64,000 nucleotides of DNA from Acinetobacter piscicola (lineage in GTDB: Bacteria; Pseudomonadota; Gammaproteobacteria; Pseudomonadales; Moraxellaceae): positions 1-64,000 of the forward strand of contig NZ_NIFO01000006.1 of the NCBI RefSeq assembly GCF_002233755.1. The letters run 5' to 3'. Shown here piece after piece: positions 47,844 through 58,138 of this stretch (the stretch's first letter is position 1; every line of letters begins with the position of its first letter). A program made the position numbers and the translations under genes. Under the pieces are notes generated by a model. That model worked only from the letters and a program-made list of their open reading frames with translations, did not search any database and was not told where the DNA came from.

Positions 47844-49130
47844 ATGAACAAGACGTACGCAGAAACCTTGCAGTTTAGACAACAAGAAGTACCCGATCAT
47901 TTTAAATTCTATTTTAAACAAAAAAAGCAGAACATTACGACGCACAGTGAAAACTTGATTCGTGATTTAACCAAGCCACGTTTAAAAATAGCCATCGTGA
48001 CAGAAACATGGCCGCCTGAAATCAACGGTGTTGCATTATCGCTACTACAACTTTGTAAGGGGTTGCAGAATCAGGGTCATAAAATTTTATTGATTCGACC
48101 TGAGCAAAAGCACAAATGTCATGACTTTTCCCCAAATAGAGAATGTTTGGTGAATGGGCAATCTATTCCCAAATATCCAGATATGAAATTTGGTTGGCCT
48201 CAATATTTAAAAGTATCCCAAGCGATTTCTTCTTTTGCGCCCGATGTGGTGCATATTGTGACAGAAGGCCCACTGGGTTTTACAGCTTTACATGCAGCGA
48301 AATCTAAGCAGATTCCAGTATCGAGTGGCTTTCATTCACAATTTCAAGAATTTAGTCGTTTTTTTGATTTGGCATTTTTGGTTCGACCAATTCAGAGTTA
48401 TTTGCGCTGGTTTCATAACGCAACACAACTGACCTGCGTGCCTAGTCGTGATACTGAAATAGCACTGCGTGAATTTGGTGTGACTTGTCCTTTAGTCGTG
48501 GTCGGGCGTGGTATTGATACTGCGCGATTTTCAGCACAACGATATTCAGAAAAACTCAGACAGCAATGGGGTGTTAGTGATGATACGACGGTATTGCTTT
48601 ATGTCGGCAGACTATCCTCTGAAAAAGAAATTAATGTCTTGATCGATGCTTATAGTGCATTAAAAAAACACACTCAAAAGAAAGTAAAGCTGGTATTGGT
48701 GGGGGATGGGCCAGATCGTACACGCTTAGAAAAAATGCAGGGTGCAGATCAGGTTGTCTTTATGGGGAGTTTGAGTGGCATACAACTTGCTGAAGCTTAT
48801 GCAAGTGCCAATGCATTTGTTTTTGCTAGTCAAGTTGAAACCTTTGGTAATGTGGTGCTTGAAGCCATGGCAAGTGGTTTACCGATCATTGCTTATGATT
48901 ATGCATGCGCACAATTGCATGTTAAGCACCAACAAACAGGTTGGTTAAGCCCATTAGGGCAAAAACACCAATTGACTCAGCACATCTTTGATTTGCCAGA
49001 TAATCAAACGCTAAAACGTATGGGAAATATGGCGATGCAAGATGTGCAACATGTGGGATGGCAGCATCCTGTACAACAGTTTGAGCAGGCACTGTATCAA
49101 GTTACACAGGATGCGCTGTTGTTGACTTAG
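47844..49130 (+). CDS. GT4-family glycosyltransferase
   Basis: 428 residues from the ATG at 47844 (TAGG five to six bases upstream; the ATG at 47826 lacks a site). After a ~45-residue N-terminal extension comes the GT-B fold: IVTETWPPEINGVALS, then the donor-domain motif YVGRLSSEKEI and the E-x7-E motif VETFGNVVLEAMASG near residue 345. It resembles MgtA/SQD2-type enzymes that glycosylate lipids. A PAP2 phosphatase gene follows at once and a Pho box precedes, so glycolipid synthesis from diacylglycerol under phosphate limitation is a reasonable inference. Confidence 0.85.
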   Translation: MNKTYAETLQFRQQEVPDHFKFYFKQKKQNITTHSENLIRDLTKPRLKIAIVTETWPPEINGVALSLLQLCKGLQNQGHKILLIRPEQKHKCHDFSPNRECLVNGQSIPKYPDMKFGWPQYLKVSQAISSFAPDVVHIVTEGPLGFTALHAAKSKQIPVSSGFHSQFQEFSRFFDLAFLVRPIQSYLRWFHNATQLTCVPSRDTEIALREFGVTCPLVVVGRGIDTARFSAQRYSEKLRQQWGVSDDTTVLLYVGRLSSEKEINVLIDAYSALKKHTQKKVKLVLVGDGPDRTRLEKMQGADQVVFMGSLSGIQLAEAYASANAFVFASQVETFGNVVLEAMASGLPIIAYDYACAQLHVKHQQTGWLSPLGQKHQLTQHIFDLPDNQTLKRMGNMAMQDVQHVGWQHPVQQFEQALYQVTQDALLLT

Positions 49131-49160
49131 TTGATCTCTAATTCAAAGAGGAGAGTGACA

Positions 49161-49712
49161 ATGAATTTTAAAAATACCAAAATAAAAATGCTCGATCTCG
49201 ACTTAAAAGGTTGTTTATATCTCAATAATTTATCCCACACTCAAAGCATCGCAATATTCTTTAAGGTAATTAGCCGTTTAGGTGATGGTGGCTTTTGGTA
49301 CACCATGTTGGCTTTAATTTGGCTGCAAATGGGTTTGGCATATGCGATTCAGATCATTTACGTGCTTATTGCTGGTTCTTTAGGAACAGTGATTTATAAG
49401 TTTTTAAAACATAAAACGGTAAGACCTAGACCTTATCAAGTACATCAGGTGATTATCATGGGTGAACGCCCATTGGATCATTTTAGCTTTCCCTCTGGGC
49501 ATACCTTGCATGCCGTGATGGCAACGATTGTCTTTGGTTATATTCAGCCTTTATTACTTTTTATCATGCTACCTTTTACTGTTTTAGTCGCATTGTCACG
49601 TATGGTTTTAGGATTGCATTATCCAAGTGATGTGATAGTCGGTGCATTGATTGGAGCGAGTGTCGCAAGTCTAATCATTTTAAGTGCGCCTTTGTTTGGT
49701 GTGATTTTATAA
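49161..49712 (+). CDS. PAP2-family lipid phosphatase
   Basis: 183 residues from the ATG at 49161 (AGAGGAGAG upstream). All three PAP2 motifs are present: K-x6-RP in KHKTVRPRP, PSGH in SFPSGHT near residue 113, and SR-x5-H-x3-D in SRMVLGLHYPSD near residue 145. About five hydrophobic segments place it in the inner membrane with the active site facing the periplasm. Such enzymes dephosphorylate phosphatidate, phosphatidylglycerol phosphate or undecaprenyl diphosphate. Second gene behind the glycosyltransferase; 30 bases apart. Confidence 0.9.
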   Translation: MNFKNTKIKMLDLDLKGCLYLNNLSHTQSIAIFFKVISRLGDGGFWYTMLALIWLQMGLAYAIQIIYVLIAGSLGTVIYKFLKHKTVRPRPYQVHQVIIMGERPLDHFSFPSGHTLHAVMATIVFGYIQPLLLFIMLPFTVLVALSRMVLGLHYPSDVIVGALIGASVASLIILSAPLFGVIL

Positions 49713-49804
49713 TGGTTCATTTCTGAAAAAGGCGAGTTTCTGAAAGCGGCGATATTTGGTACAGTAGTTATATTGAATTGAACTATTGAGCGAAGGAAGA
49801 TCGA

Positions 49805-50005
49805 ATGGGTTTACGTTGGACAGATACAATGGATATCGCCATTGAACTAAGTGAAGCACATCCAGATGTCGATCCACAATGGGTACGTTTTACCGATTTA
49901 CATGCGTGGATTTGTGCTTTGCCTGATTTTAAAGATGATCCAACCAAGTCGACGGAAGGCTTGCTTGAAGCGATTCAAATGGCTTGGATTGATGAAGCGA
50001 ATTGA
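49805..50005 (+). CDS. iscX: Iron-sulfur cluster assembly protein IscX
   Basis: 66 residues, the exact family size. Opens MGLRWTDTMDIAIELSEAHP and carries the acidic patch (PDFKDDP, EAIQMAWIDEAN) by which IscX binds the cysteine desulfurase IscS and iron. It is separated from the isc operon and placed just before ndk, so it may be transcribed on its own. Confidence 0.93.
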   Translation: MGLRWTDTMDIAIELSEAHPDVDPQWVRFTDLHAWICALPDFKDDPTKSTEGLLEAIQMAWIDEAN

Positions 50006-50135
50006 TGTTGAATCACAGTGTTAAAGCACTGTACATCGAAAAAACTATTTTTTTACAGATTAAAAGCAGCAAATGATCGATTATTCGGTATAATGCGCCA
50101 AAAATTTCGTGTCAAATTGACTTAAGGAGCCGATC

Positions 50136-50567
50136 ATGGCTATTGAACGTACTTTATCTATCGTAAAACCAGATGCAGTTGCTAAAAACCACATTGGTGA
50201 TATCTTCGCTCGTTTCGAAAAAGCTGGTCTTAAAATCGTTGCGACTAAAATGAAGCAACTTTCTCAAGCAGAAGCTGAAGGTTTCTATGCTGAACATAAA
50301 GAACGTGGTTTCTTTGCTGACTTAGTTGCATTCATGACTTCTGGTCCAGTTGTTGTATCTGTTCTTGAAGGTGAAAACGCAGTTCTTGCTCACCGTGAAA
50401 TTCTTGGTGCTACAAACCCTAAAGAAGCTGCTCCTGGTACAATCCGTGCAGATTTCGCTGTAAGCATCGACGAAAATGCTGCACACGGTTCTGACTCAGT
50501 TGCATCTGCTGATCGTGAAGTTAACTACTTCTTCGCTCAAACTGAAGTTTGCCCACGTACTCGTTAA
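50136..50567 (+). CDS. ndk: Nucleoside diphosphate kinase
   Basis: 143 residues. [21 protein letters not shown] start, and the catalytic His in the [12 protein letters not shown] segment near residue 117. Balances nucleoside triphosphate pools. Strong GGAG site. First gene of the conserved ndk-rlmN-pilF-rodZ-ispG-hisS-yfgM-bamB-der order. Confidence 0.97.
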   Translation: MAIERTLSIVKPDAVAKNHIGDIFARFEKAGLKIVATKMKQLSQAEAEGFYAEHKERGFFADLVAFMTSGPVVVSVLEGENAVLAHREILGATNPKEAAPGTIRADFAVSIDENAAHGSDSVASADREVNYFFAQTEVCPRTR

Positions 50568-50635
50568 TTCGACGTATTTAGGGTTTCTTTTACTCAATCA
50601 TTAAATCTCCGATTTATGAATTGGTAACAGACCCG

Positions 50636-50675
50636 AAACCAGATAGGTGATATACTGCTTGTCTGGTTTTTTTAT
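50636..50675 (+). terminator. Probable terminator after ndk
   Basis: AAACCAGA pairs with TCTGGTTT across an 18-base loop, followed by a T run; long loop lowers certainty. Confidence 0.6.
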
Positions 50676-50746
50676 TTTTGTTGTATTTATTGTTCAATTG
50701 TTGATCAATACGTTTCATCCCATGACGTGTTTTAGGTAGTAATCAC

Positions 50747-51982
50747 ATGAATTCTGAAGTTGTCGCTTCATCGTTAAATCAAGATGAACAGCAGCCTGCA
50801 TCATCTAAATTTGTTCAACTTGAGCAAGTAGAGAAAGTGAATTTACTTGGCATGTCACGTCCGCAATTGGAAAAATTCTTCGAAGATATCGGGGAGAAAA
50901 AATTCCGTGCAGGACAGGTGATGAAATGGATTCACCAGTTTTTTGTGCTTGATTTTGCTGAAATGACCAATATTTCAGGAAAATTACGTGAAAAATTAGA
51001 AAGAATTTGTGAAATCAAAGCACCAGAAGTAGTGCACCGTAATTATTCTAAAGATGGAACACGTAAATGGGTGTTCCGTGTTGGCGATGGTGATGGTTCT
51101 TTGGTTGAAACCGTGCTTATTCCAGCCGAGGATAAAACAGGTTTACGTAAAACTTTGTGTATTTCTTCACAAGTAGGTTGTGCATTGGATTGTTCATTCT
51201 GTTCAACAGGTAAACAAGGTTTCCAACGTGATTTGACGCCGGATGAAATTATCGGTCAGTTGTGGGTCGCAAACCATTCTTATATGGAAGATGTGCCTGT
51301 TGCAGAGCGTGAGCGTTCAGTGACCAATGTCGTGATGATGGGCATGGGCGAGCCTCTACTGAATTATGATGCTGTCTTGAGCTCAATGAATATCATGTTA
51401 GATGATTTTGCGTATGGTATGTCTAAGCGCCGTGTCACATTATCAACTTCAGGTGTGGTTCCAAAGATTGATCAGTTAGCTAAAGATATTGATGTCGCTT
51501 TGGCGATTTCTTTACATGCGCCAAATGATGAATTACGTAATGAATTGGTTCCAATTAATAAAAAATACCCATTAGAACAATTGATCGCAGCTTGTCAACG
51601 TTATATTACCAAAGATGGTAATGAAAGTTCGCGTAAGCACGTTACAATTGAATACGTGATGTTGGAGGGTGTGAATGATCATCCTGAACATGCACAACAA
51701 ATGATTAAGTTATTGAAAAATTTACCAAGTAAAATTAATTTAATTCCTTTTAATCCATTTCCTCACGCACCGTATGGGCGTTCAAGTCGAAATCGTATTA
51801 TTTCTTTTCAAAAAACTTTGTCTGATGCAGGATTTGTGTGTACGATTCGTCAGACACGTGGCGATGATATCGATGCAGCTTGTGGGCAATTGGTTGGACA
51901 AGTGGCAGATCGAACACGTCGTGCAGAACAATGGAAGAAGAAAGTTGCGGAACGTAATGAAATTATACGTTCGCAGGGTTAA
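50747..51982 (+). CDS. rlmN: Dual-specificity 23S rRNA A2503/tRNA A37 C2-methyltransferase
   Basis: 411 residues with a short N-terminal extension before [20 protein letters not shown] (the last part is the family start). Radical-SAM cluster motif CALDCSFC near residue 145, [13 protein letters not shown], and the methyl-transferring Cys in [15 protein letters not shown]. It methylates A2503 of 23S rRNA and A37 of some tRNAs. Followed by pilF after 25 bases. Confidence 0.96.
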   Translation: MNSEVVASSLNQDEQQPASSKFVQLEQVEKVNLLGMSRPQLEKFFEDIGEKKFRAGQVMKWIHQFFVLDFAEMTNISGKLREKLERICEIKAPEVVHRNYSKDGTRKWVFRVGDGDGSLVETVLIPAEDKTGLRKTLCISSQVGCALDCSFCSTGKQGFQRDLTPDEIIGQLWVANHSYMEDVPVAERERSVTNVVMMGMGEPLLNYDAVLSSMNIMLDDFAYGMSKRRVTLSTSGVVPKIDQLAKDIDVALAISLHAPNDELRNELVPINKKYPLEQLIAACQRYITKDGNESSRKHVTIEYVMLEGVNDHPEHAQQMIKLLKNLPSKINLIPFNPFPHAPYGRSSRNRIISFQKTLSDAGFVCTIRQTRGDDIDAACGQLVGQVADRTRRAEQWKKKVAERNEIIRSQG

Positions 51983-52007
51983 TTTATTTGTAGGATAAAT
52001 CTACACA

Positions 52008-52844
52008 ATGGAATATCGGGGGCAAGCTTTGAGAAAGTCGATGTATTCACAAACCATTGCTATTTTAGCGATTGGTTTATCTGCATTGGTACTACAGGCT
52101 TGCCAATCTACAGGCTCCGATACCATTACAAAAAAAGATCCTGAAAAAGCAGTTAAAGTTCGTACTCAACTTGCTGCTGAATATATTCGGACAGGTGATT
52201 TGGATGCTGCAAAGCGTTCATTGGATCAAGCTTTAGAAGCTGAACCAAGAGATTCGACTGCAAATATGATGATGGGTGTTTTGCTGCAACAAGAAGGCAG
52301 TAAAATCAGTATGGAAAAAGCGGATGGCTATTTTAAGCGCGCTATTTCCAATGACTCAAAAAATGCACAAGCCCGTAATAATTATGGAACATATTTATTT
52401 GTTGTTGAGCGCTATAATGACGCCATCGAACAGCTCCAGATAGCAGGTGCAACGCTTGGTTATGATCAACGTTATAAAGCACTAGAAAATTTAGGGCGTG
52501 TTTATCTTAAGGTTGGCGATGTAGCAAATGCTGAAAAAGCATTTAAACAAGCTTTGCAAGTCAATCGTGAATCCATTATTGCGATGGTGGAATTGTCTGA
52601 ACTTTTTTATTTACAGCAAAAAAGTGCGCAAGCAAGTCAACTTTATGAGCAATATGTTCGTTTAGTAGGTCAGAATAACCAAGGTGCACGCGCACTTTGG
52701 ATTGGTTTACGTATCGCTCGTGCCAATAATGACCAAATGGGAATGCAAGTATTGGTCAATCAACTCCGTGCTTTGTTCCCAGAAAGTCAAGAATATCAAC
52801 GTTATTTGCAATTACAGTACAGTACTGAGGCCGTATGGAAGTAA
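52008..52844 (+). CDS. pilF: Type IV pilus pilotin PilF (TPR lipoprotein)
   Basis: 278 residues from the ATG at 52008. A TTG at 52029 (GGGG upstream) or ATG at 52041 would give a more compact signal peptide (MYSQTIAILAIGLSALVLQAC). The lipobox is LQAC. Six tetratricopeptide-type repeats follow, e.g. AKRSLDQALEAEPRDSTANM and NAEKAFKQALQVNRES. PilF guides the secretin PilQ to the outer membrane. Located between rlmN and rodZ as in Pseudomonas. Overlaps rodZ by 10 bases. Confidence 0.92.
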   Translation: MEYRGQALRKSMYSQTIAILAIGLSALVLQACQSTGSDTITKKDPEKAVKVRTQLAAEYIRTGDLDAAKRSLDQALEAEPRDSTANMMMGVLLQQEGSKISMEKADGYFKRAISNDSKNAQARNNYGTYLFVVERYNDAIEQLQIAGATLGYDQRYKALENLGRVYLKVGDVANAEKAFKQALQVNRESIIAMVELSELFYLQQKSAQASQLYEQYVRLVGQNNQGARALWIGLRIARANNDQMGMQVLVNQLRALFPESQEYQRYLQLQYSTEAVWK

Positions 52845-53623
52845 ATCCTAATTCACAGCAACCTACAGGTTCAAACGTAGCATCGAATGGTTTAGGAAAT
52901 GTTCAACGTCCAGGTGAGTACTTGCGTCAAGTTCGAGTATCTAAGAACCTAGACATTAACGATGTTGCTTCAGAATTGAAAATGCCTGTAAAAACTTTAC
53001 AAGCATTGGAACATGATGAATATAAATCATTACCTGAAGCAACATTTATTAAGGGTTATTATCGTTCTTATGCAAAGTATTTGAATGTCGATGCAACAGC
53101 AATCATTCAACGCTTCGATGAAATTTACCAAAATGATACGGGGCTTTTACCGAATCACGCTTTGAACAATTCCCCAATTAAAATTATGGGGAAACTCCCA
53201 GGTTCAAACCGAGATCGCAATAAAAAATGGTTAAAGCGTTTTTTTATCGCGCTGATCGCTATTGCCGTCATTTGGGCTTTGATTGCGGGAATTCAAAAGT
53301 GGACATCGAACAAGAACGTAGATGCTGATGTTAAGCCGCAAGAGTCTGATGTAGAAGTATTGAATTTAAACAATTCAGCTTCAACTTCTAGCGATCAAAT
53401 GGTGTTGAATTTTAGCCATCCAACATCTGTACATATTGTAGATAGTACAGGTAAAGTTTTGGCAACTGGACGTCAATCGGCTACTTTAAATATCAGCGGG
53501 ACTTCACCATTCGAAATTCGACTCGATGATGCAACTGCTGTGTCATTAAGCCTTAATAATGAACAGATTTCATTGTCACCATATACCGTGAACGGAAAAG
53601 CAGAATTCCGTTTGTCACGTTAA
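52835..53623 (+). CDS. rodZ: Cell-shape protein RodZ
   Basis: 262 residues. Cytoplasmic Cro-type helix-turn-helix at ~25-95 (GEYLRQVRVSKNLDINDVAS), a basic juxtamembrane stretch, one transmembrane helix near residue 132-150 (FFIALIAIAVIWALIAGI) and a periplasmic DUF4115 beta domain at the end. It links MreB to the elongasome. Translationally coupled to pilF by the 10-base overlap. Confidence 0.92.
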   Translation: MEVNPNSQQPTGSNVASNGLGNVQRPGEYLRQVRVSKNLDINDVASELKMPVKTLQALEHDEYKSLPEATFIKGYYRSYAKYLNVDATAIIQRFDEIYQNDTGLLPNHALNNSPIKIMGKLPGSNRDRNKKWLKRFFIALIAIAVIWALIAGIQKWTSNKNVDADVKPQESDVEVLNLNNSASTSSDQMVLNFSHPTSVHIVDSTGKVLATGRQSATLNISGTSPFEIRLDDATAVSLSLNNEQISLSPYTVNGKAEFRLSR

Positions 53624-53644
53624 TGGGCAAAGAGTAGAAAGATC

Positions 53645-54760
53645 ATGATTGAGAACCCTATCAAACGCCGTCCTACACGTAAAATACGTGTAGGTTCAGT
53701 GTATGTCGGTGGTGATGCCCCGATTAGTATTCAAAGTATGACTAATACTGAAACTTGCGATGTTGATGCAACCGTTGCTCAAATTCAACGTTGTGCAGAT
53801 GTTGGCGCAGATATCATGCGTGTTTCGGTACCTTCAATGGAAGCGGCGGAAGCTTTTGGTGAAATTCGTAAACGTGTGACAGTACCATTGGTTGCAGATA
53901 TTCATTTCGATTATAAAATCGCTTTGAAAGTTGCAGATATGGGCGCAGATTGCTTACGTATTAATCCGGGTAATATTGGTTCTGAAGCCAAGATTCGTGA
54001 AGTCGTTGCTGCAGCTCGTCACCATGATATTTCTATACGTATTGGCGTGAATGCGGGTTCTTTGGAAAAAGATATTCAAAAGAAATATGGTGAGCCTACA
54101 GGTCAAGCTTTGCTTGAGTCTGCGATGCGTCATATTGATATTCTCGATCGTTTGAACTTTCATGAGTTTAAAGTATCTGTTAAAGCATCGAATGTGTTTT
54201 TAACAATGGATGCTTATCGTTTATTGTCACAACAGATTGATAATCCATTGCATTTGGGCGTAACTGAAGCAGGTGTGTATCGCACAGGTTCTGTGAAGTC
54301 TGCAATTGCATTGGGTGGTTTGTTGATGGAAGGTGTGGGTGACACCATGCGTATTTCATTGGCAGCTGAGCCAGAAGAGGAAGTTAAAATTGGTTTTGAT
54401 ATTTTAAAATCATTAGGACTTCGCTCGAATGGTATTAATTTCATCGCTTGTCCAAGTTGTTCACGTCAAGAATTTAACGTGATTAAAGTGATGCAAGCTT
54501 TGGAAGAGCGTTTAGAAGATATTCGCACACCAATGGATGTATCTGTCATTGGTTGTAAAGTAAATGGTCCAGGTGAAGCCAAAGAAGCCGATATTGGGGT
54601 GGTAGGTGCAAGTCCGCGCTCACTCGTGTATCGTAATGGTGAAAAGAGCCATTTAATAGATACGAATCAGTTGGTTGATGAAATCGAAACGATGGTTCGT
54701 CAACGTGTGCAAGAGCTTGAAGAAGCTAAAGCGAAAGAGATTATACGTACAAGTTTTTGA
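53645..54760 (+). CDS. ispG: 4-hydroxy-3-methylbut-2-enyl diphosphate synthase (GcpE)
   Basis: 371 residues. The TIM-barrel start [20 protein letters not shown] and LRINPGNIG are typical. The C-terminal cluster domain has CPSCSR and GCKVNGPGE, supplying the three Cys ligands of the 4Fe-4S cluster. Penultimate step of the MEP isoprenoid pathway. Eight bases before hisS. Confidence 0.97.
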   Translation: MIENPIKRRPTRKIRVGSVYVGGDAPISIQSMTNTETCDVDATVAQIQRCADVGADIMRVSVPSMEAAEAFGEIRKRVTVPLVADIHFDYKIALKVADMGADCLRINPGNIGSEAKIREVVAAARHHDISIRIGVNAGSLEKDIQKKYGEPTGQALLESAMRHIDILDRLNFHEFKVSVKASNVFLTMDAYRLLSQQIDNPLHLGVTEAGVYRTGSVKSAIALGGLLMEGVGDTMRISLAAEPEEEVKIGFDILKSLGLRSNGINFIACPSCSRQEFNVIKVMQALEERLEDIRTPMDVSVIGCKVNGPGEAKEADIGVVGASPRSLVYRNGEKSHLIDTNQLVDEIETMVRQRVQELEEAKAKEIIRTSF

Positions 54761-54767
54761 GTAAGTC

Positions 54768-56063
54768 ATGAGTTCAATTGTCGCGATTAAAGGTTTTAAT
54801 GATGTTCTTCCAACGCAAACTTCAGCGTGGAGACGTCTTGAGCAACATTTAGCATCATTAATGGATGCATATGGTTATCAACAAATTCGTCTCCCGCTTG
54901 TTGAGCAAACAAATTTGTTTAAACGCGCCATTGGTGATGCAACGGATATTGTCGAAAAGGAAATGTATACCTTTTTTGATAAAGGTAATCCGCCTGAATC
55001 TTTAACTTTGCGTCCAGAAGGCACTGCGGGTTGTGTACGAGCAATGTTGGAACATAACTTACTTCGTGGTGCGACTCCGCGTGTATGGTATATGGGACCA
55101 ATGTTCCGTTATGAAAAACCGCAAAAAGGTCGTTATCGCCAATTCTATCAATTTGGTATAGAGACCTTTGGCGTAGCAACACCAGATATTGAAGCTGAAA
55201 TTATTTTGTTAACAGCACGTTTGTGGAAACGCGTGGGTGTTTCAGACAAAGTTCAACTTGAACTGAATACTTTAGGCGAGTCAGGTGAGCGTGCAGAATA
55301 TCGTGCAGCATTGGTTGAATTTTTAACTGCACATAAAAATGAATTAGATGAAGATTCACAACGCCGTTTAACGACCAACCCTTTACGTATTCTAGATTCT
55401 AAAGATGCTCGAACTCAGCAAATTCTTGAAAATGCACCTAAATTACATGATTTCCTGAAAGAAGATAGCATCAATCATTTTGCTCAATTAAAACAGTATT
55501 TAACGGATGCAGGTGTTACTTTTGTTATTAATCCAAAATTGGTTCGTGGTTTGGATTACTATAACAAAACGGTATTTGAATGGACGACTACACATTTAGG
55601 TTCTCAAGGAACGGTATGTGGAGGTGGTCGTTATGATGGTTTAGTTGGGCAGCTCAAAGGAAAAGCAGATCAATCTGTTCCTGCCGTCGGTTTTGGTATG
55701 GGAATGGAGCGTTTATTGCTTCTGCTTGAACAAATTGAAGACAATACGCCTGTTCGTGAATGCGAATTATTCTTGCTTTCAGATCCTGCAACTCAAGGTA
55801 AGGCATTGGTACTGGCTGAGCAACTTCGTGATCAACTTGAAGCTGTCAATAGTTCAATTCGTTTGAAAACAGGTTCTCAAGGTTCAATGAAGAGCCAGAT
55901 GAAAAAAGCAGACCAATCAGGTGCGATTTATGCATTGATCTTTGGTGAGCGCGAAGCTGAAGCTCAACAGATTTTGGTCAAAGAGCTTGCGACTGCTGAA
56001 CAATATGAAGTTGCGGTAACTGAAATCGTACCATTCTTCACAGAAAAATTTTCTTCAAAATAA
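54768..56063 (+). CDS. hisS: Histidyl-tRNA synthetase
   Basis: 431 residues. Class II motifs 2 ([18 protein letters not shown]) and 3 ([15 protein letters not shown]), and the His-specific loops [15 protein letters not shown] and [10 protein letters not shown]. The C-terminal anticodon-binding domain follows. Charges tRNA-His. Part of the ispG-hisS-yfgM-bamB-der run. Confidence 0.97.
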   Translation: MSSIVAIKGFNDVLPTQTSAWRRLEQHLASLMDAYGYQQIRLPLVEQTNLFKRAIGDATDIVEKEMYTFFDKGNPPESLTLRPEGTAGCVRAMLEHNLLRGATPRVWYMGPMFRYEKPQKGRYRQFYQFGIETFGVATPDIEAEIILLTARLWKRVGVSDKVQLELNTLGESGERAEYRAALVEFLTAHKNELDEDSQRRLTTNPLRILDSKDARTQQILENAPKLHDFLKEDSINHFAQLKQYLTDAGVTFVINPKLVRGLDYYNKTVFEWTTTHLGSQGTVCGGGRYDGLVGQLKGKADQSVPAVGFGMGMERLLLLLEQIEDNTPVRECELFLLSDPATQGKALVLAEQLRDQLEAVNSSIRLKTGSQGSMKSQMKKADQSGAIYALIFGEREAEAQQILVKELATAEQYEVAVTEIVPFFTEKFSSK

Positions 56064-56092
56064 GCCAATAAACATAAGGAAAGGGGAGTCAA

Positions 56093-56794
56093 ATGAGCGC
56101 AATAAGTGATGATGAGCAACTAGATAGTTTAAAGTCATTTTTTAAGAAATATGGCTCTGCTATGGTGACAGGCGTCCTCATTGCATTGATTGCCTTTTTC
56201 GGATGGGAATATTGGCAGAAGAAAACTTTGGCTGAAAATCAAAATGAAACTGCGAAAGTTCAACAGTTAATGGATGATGCAAAAGCAGTTGCGGGTGATC
56301 CTAAGGCTTCGGCTGCTTTAATTACATCGGCAGATAAAATTGTCAAAGATAATCCAGATTCTGTTCAAGCAATCCAAGCGCAGATTGTGATGGCAAAGCT
56401 AGCATTTGATAAAAATGACTATGCAACAGCTGAACGTGAATTGAAAAAAGTTGAAAATTCTAAGCTAAAAGATGCTGGTTTGTTACAAGTTGTAAAGATT
56501 AAACTTGCAGATACACAGCTGGCTCAAAAGAAATTTGATGAAGCCTTGAAAACCTTGTCAGTCGTAGATGAACCTGCTTTTAAAGCGACTGCTGAAGAGT
56601 TGAAGGGTGATATTTATGTTGCAAAAAATGATATCGATAATGCTAAAAAGTCGTATCAGACAGCATGGAATGCAGTCATTGAGCGTAAACAAGAACGTCA
56701 AATTTTACAAATTAAACTCGAAAGTGTTGGCGTATTAGTAGATGATCCTGAGCTTGAACGCCCAATTTTAGAAACACAAGTGGATGAGTCTTAA
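56093..56794 (+). CDS. yfgM: Periplasmic SecYEG-associated chaperone YfgM
   Basis: 233 residues. N-terminal cytoplasmic tail (SDDEQLDSLKSFFKKYG), one membrane helix (AMVTGVLIALIAFFGWEYW) and a periplasmic TPR-like domain. YfgM with PpiD forms an ancillary periplasmic module of the translocon. Its stop codon shares one base with the bamB ATG (TAATG), so the two are coupled. Confidence 0.92.
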   Translation: MSAISDDEQLDSLKSFFKKYGSAMVTGVLIALIAFFGWEYWQKKTLAENQNETAKVQQLMDDAKAVAGDPKASAALITSADKIVKDNPDSVQAIQAQIVMAKLAFDKNDYATAERELKKVENSKLKDAGLLQVVKIKLADTQLAQKKFDEALKTLSVVDEPAFKATAEELKGDIYVAKNDIDNAKKSYQTAWNAVIERKQERQILQIKLESVGVLVDDPELERPILETQVDES

Positions 56795-57945
56795 TGGATA
56801 GAAAATTTAAAATACCTTTTGCTTTAGCAATCTTATCTACAGCTTTAGTGGGTTGTTCAAGTAACAAAGTTAAAGAAGTAAAAATTAAACCAAATCCATT
56901 ACCTAAAGTTGCTCATGCTACGAGTTTGGCACAGGTTTTTTCAAAAGATGTTTCTTCAACGAGTGAAGAAGATCCACTGCGTCTACGTTTAGATACAGAA
57001 AATGGTGTTATTTTTGCTTTAGATCCAAAGGGTGAAGTTGCTGCTTATAAAGGTAAACAGCGCTTATGGGAAACCAAGGTGACTAAAGCAGGTCTAAGCT
57101 CTGGTATTGAAGCTGCTAATGGTTTGGTTGTTGTGGGTAGCCCTAAAGGTAAACTTTATGCTTTAGATCAAGCAACGGGTACAAAGAAATGGACAGCTCA
57201 GTTGTCTGGTGCGGTGATTAGTTCAGCATTGATTCAGTCAGGTCGCGTTATTGTTGTAACCAATGATGCGACTGTATATGCCTTGGATGAAGAAACAGGT
57301 CAACAAGCTTGGACTTATAAGTTACCAAATGCTTCATTTAGTTTACGTGGACAAGCTTCTCCTGTGAGCTTAGATCCTCGTACAATTTTGGTGACGACAT
57401 CTACAGGTTATATTTATGCAATTGACAGTGTAGCGGGAGTTCCTCGTTTACAGCGTCGTGTTGCAGTTTCTGAAGGTCGCTCAGATATTCAGCGTTTAAT
57501 TGATGTTGATAGTGAACCTGTTGTTGCTGGACAATATGTCGTGACAACAAGTTTTCAAGGTCAAGTGACTGTACTTGATTTAGCTTCACAACGTGTTTTG
57601 TGGAGTGAGAATTCAAGCAGTATTAATCGCCCAGAAGTTTTTGATGGCAAAGTATTTGTGTCACAAACTGATGGTCAGTTGATAGCGTATGATTTGATTA
57701 CAGGTCAACAAATTTGGAAAAATGAACAGCTTTTAAATCGTAACCTGAGTAATGCTGTATTGTTAGGCTCAAATTTAGTTGTGGGTGATTTGAAAGGTTA
57801 CTTACACCTGATTGATCCAAACACAGGCAAAATTTTAGGACGTTCTAAAACCAGTGGCGAAGTTCGTACTTTAAGAGTTATCGATGATAATCAACTTTAT
57901 GTTTCGACACGCAAAGGCGATTTAAGCATTTGGCAGAATCGATAG
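56794..57945 (+). CDS. bamB: Outer-membrane assembly lipoprotein BamB
   Basis: 383 residues. Signal peptide with lipobox LVGC near residue 21, then an eight-bladed PQQ-type beta-propeller with repeats such as LYALDQATGTKKWTAQL and VYALDEETGQQAWTYKL. It binds BamA and helps outer-membrane proteins fold. Start overlaps yfgM by one base. A hairpin terminator follows. Confidence 0.95.
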   Translation: MDRKFKIPFALAILSTALVGCSSNKVKEVKIKPNPLPKVAHATSLAQVFSKDVSSTSEEDPLRLRLDTENGVIFALDPKGEVAAYKGKQRLWETKVTKAGLSSGIEAANGLVVVGSPKGKLYALDQATGTKKWTAQLSGAVISSALIQSGRVIVVTNDATVYALDEETGQQAWTYKLPNASFSLRGQASPVSLDPRTILVTTSTGYIYAIDSVAGVPRLQRRVAVSEGRSDIQRLIDVDSEPVVAGQYVVTTSFQGQVTVLDLASQRVLWSENSSSINRPEVFDGKVFVSQTDGQLIAYDLITGQQIWKNEQLLNRNLSNAVLLGSNLVVGDLKGYLHLIDPNTGKILGRSKTSGEVRTLRVIDDNQLYVSTRKGDLSIWQNR

Positions 57946-58000
57946 ACTGATCATCAAATTTATTGAGTCTTGTGTTAAACTAGTCCTAATCTATTTTTTT

Positions 58001-58038
58001 AAACTCGGGGTGATTGAATATTCAATACCCCGTGTTTT
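58001..58038 (+). terminator. Terminator after bamB with nested palindrome
   Basis: Outer stem CGGGGT with ACCCCG, enclosing the 14-base palindrome ATTGAATATTCAAT that can extend the helix, followed by GTGTTTTT. Confidence 0.7.
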
Positions 58039-58138
58039 TATTTGAATTGTCGAAAGACAAGGGCTTTGACCCTATTTCCTCCTATTTATCTGATGTTCAG
58101 ACCAGTCCAACTGGCTGATCTTGAATTAAGGTTAATTT

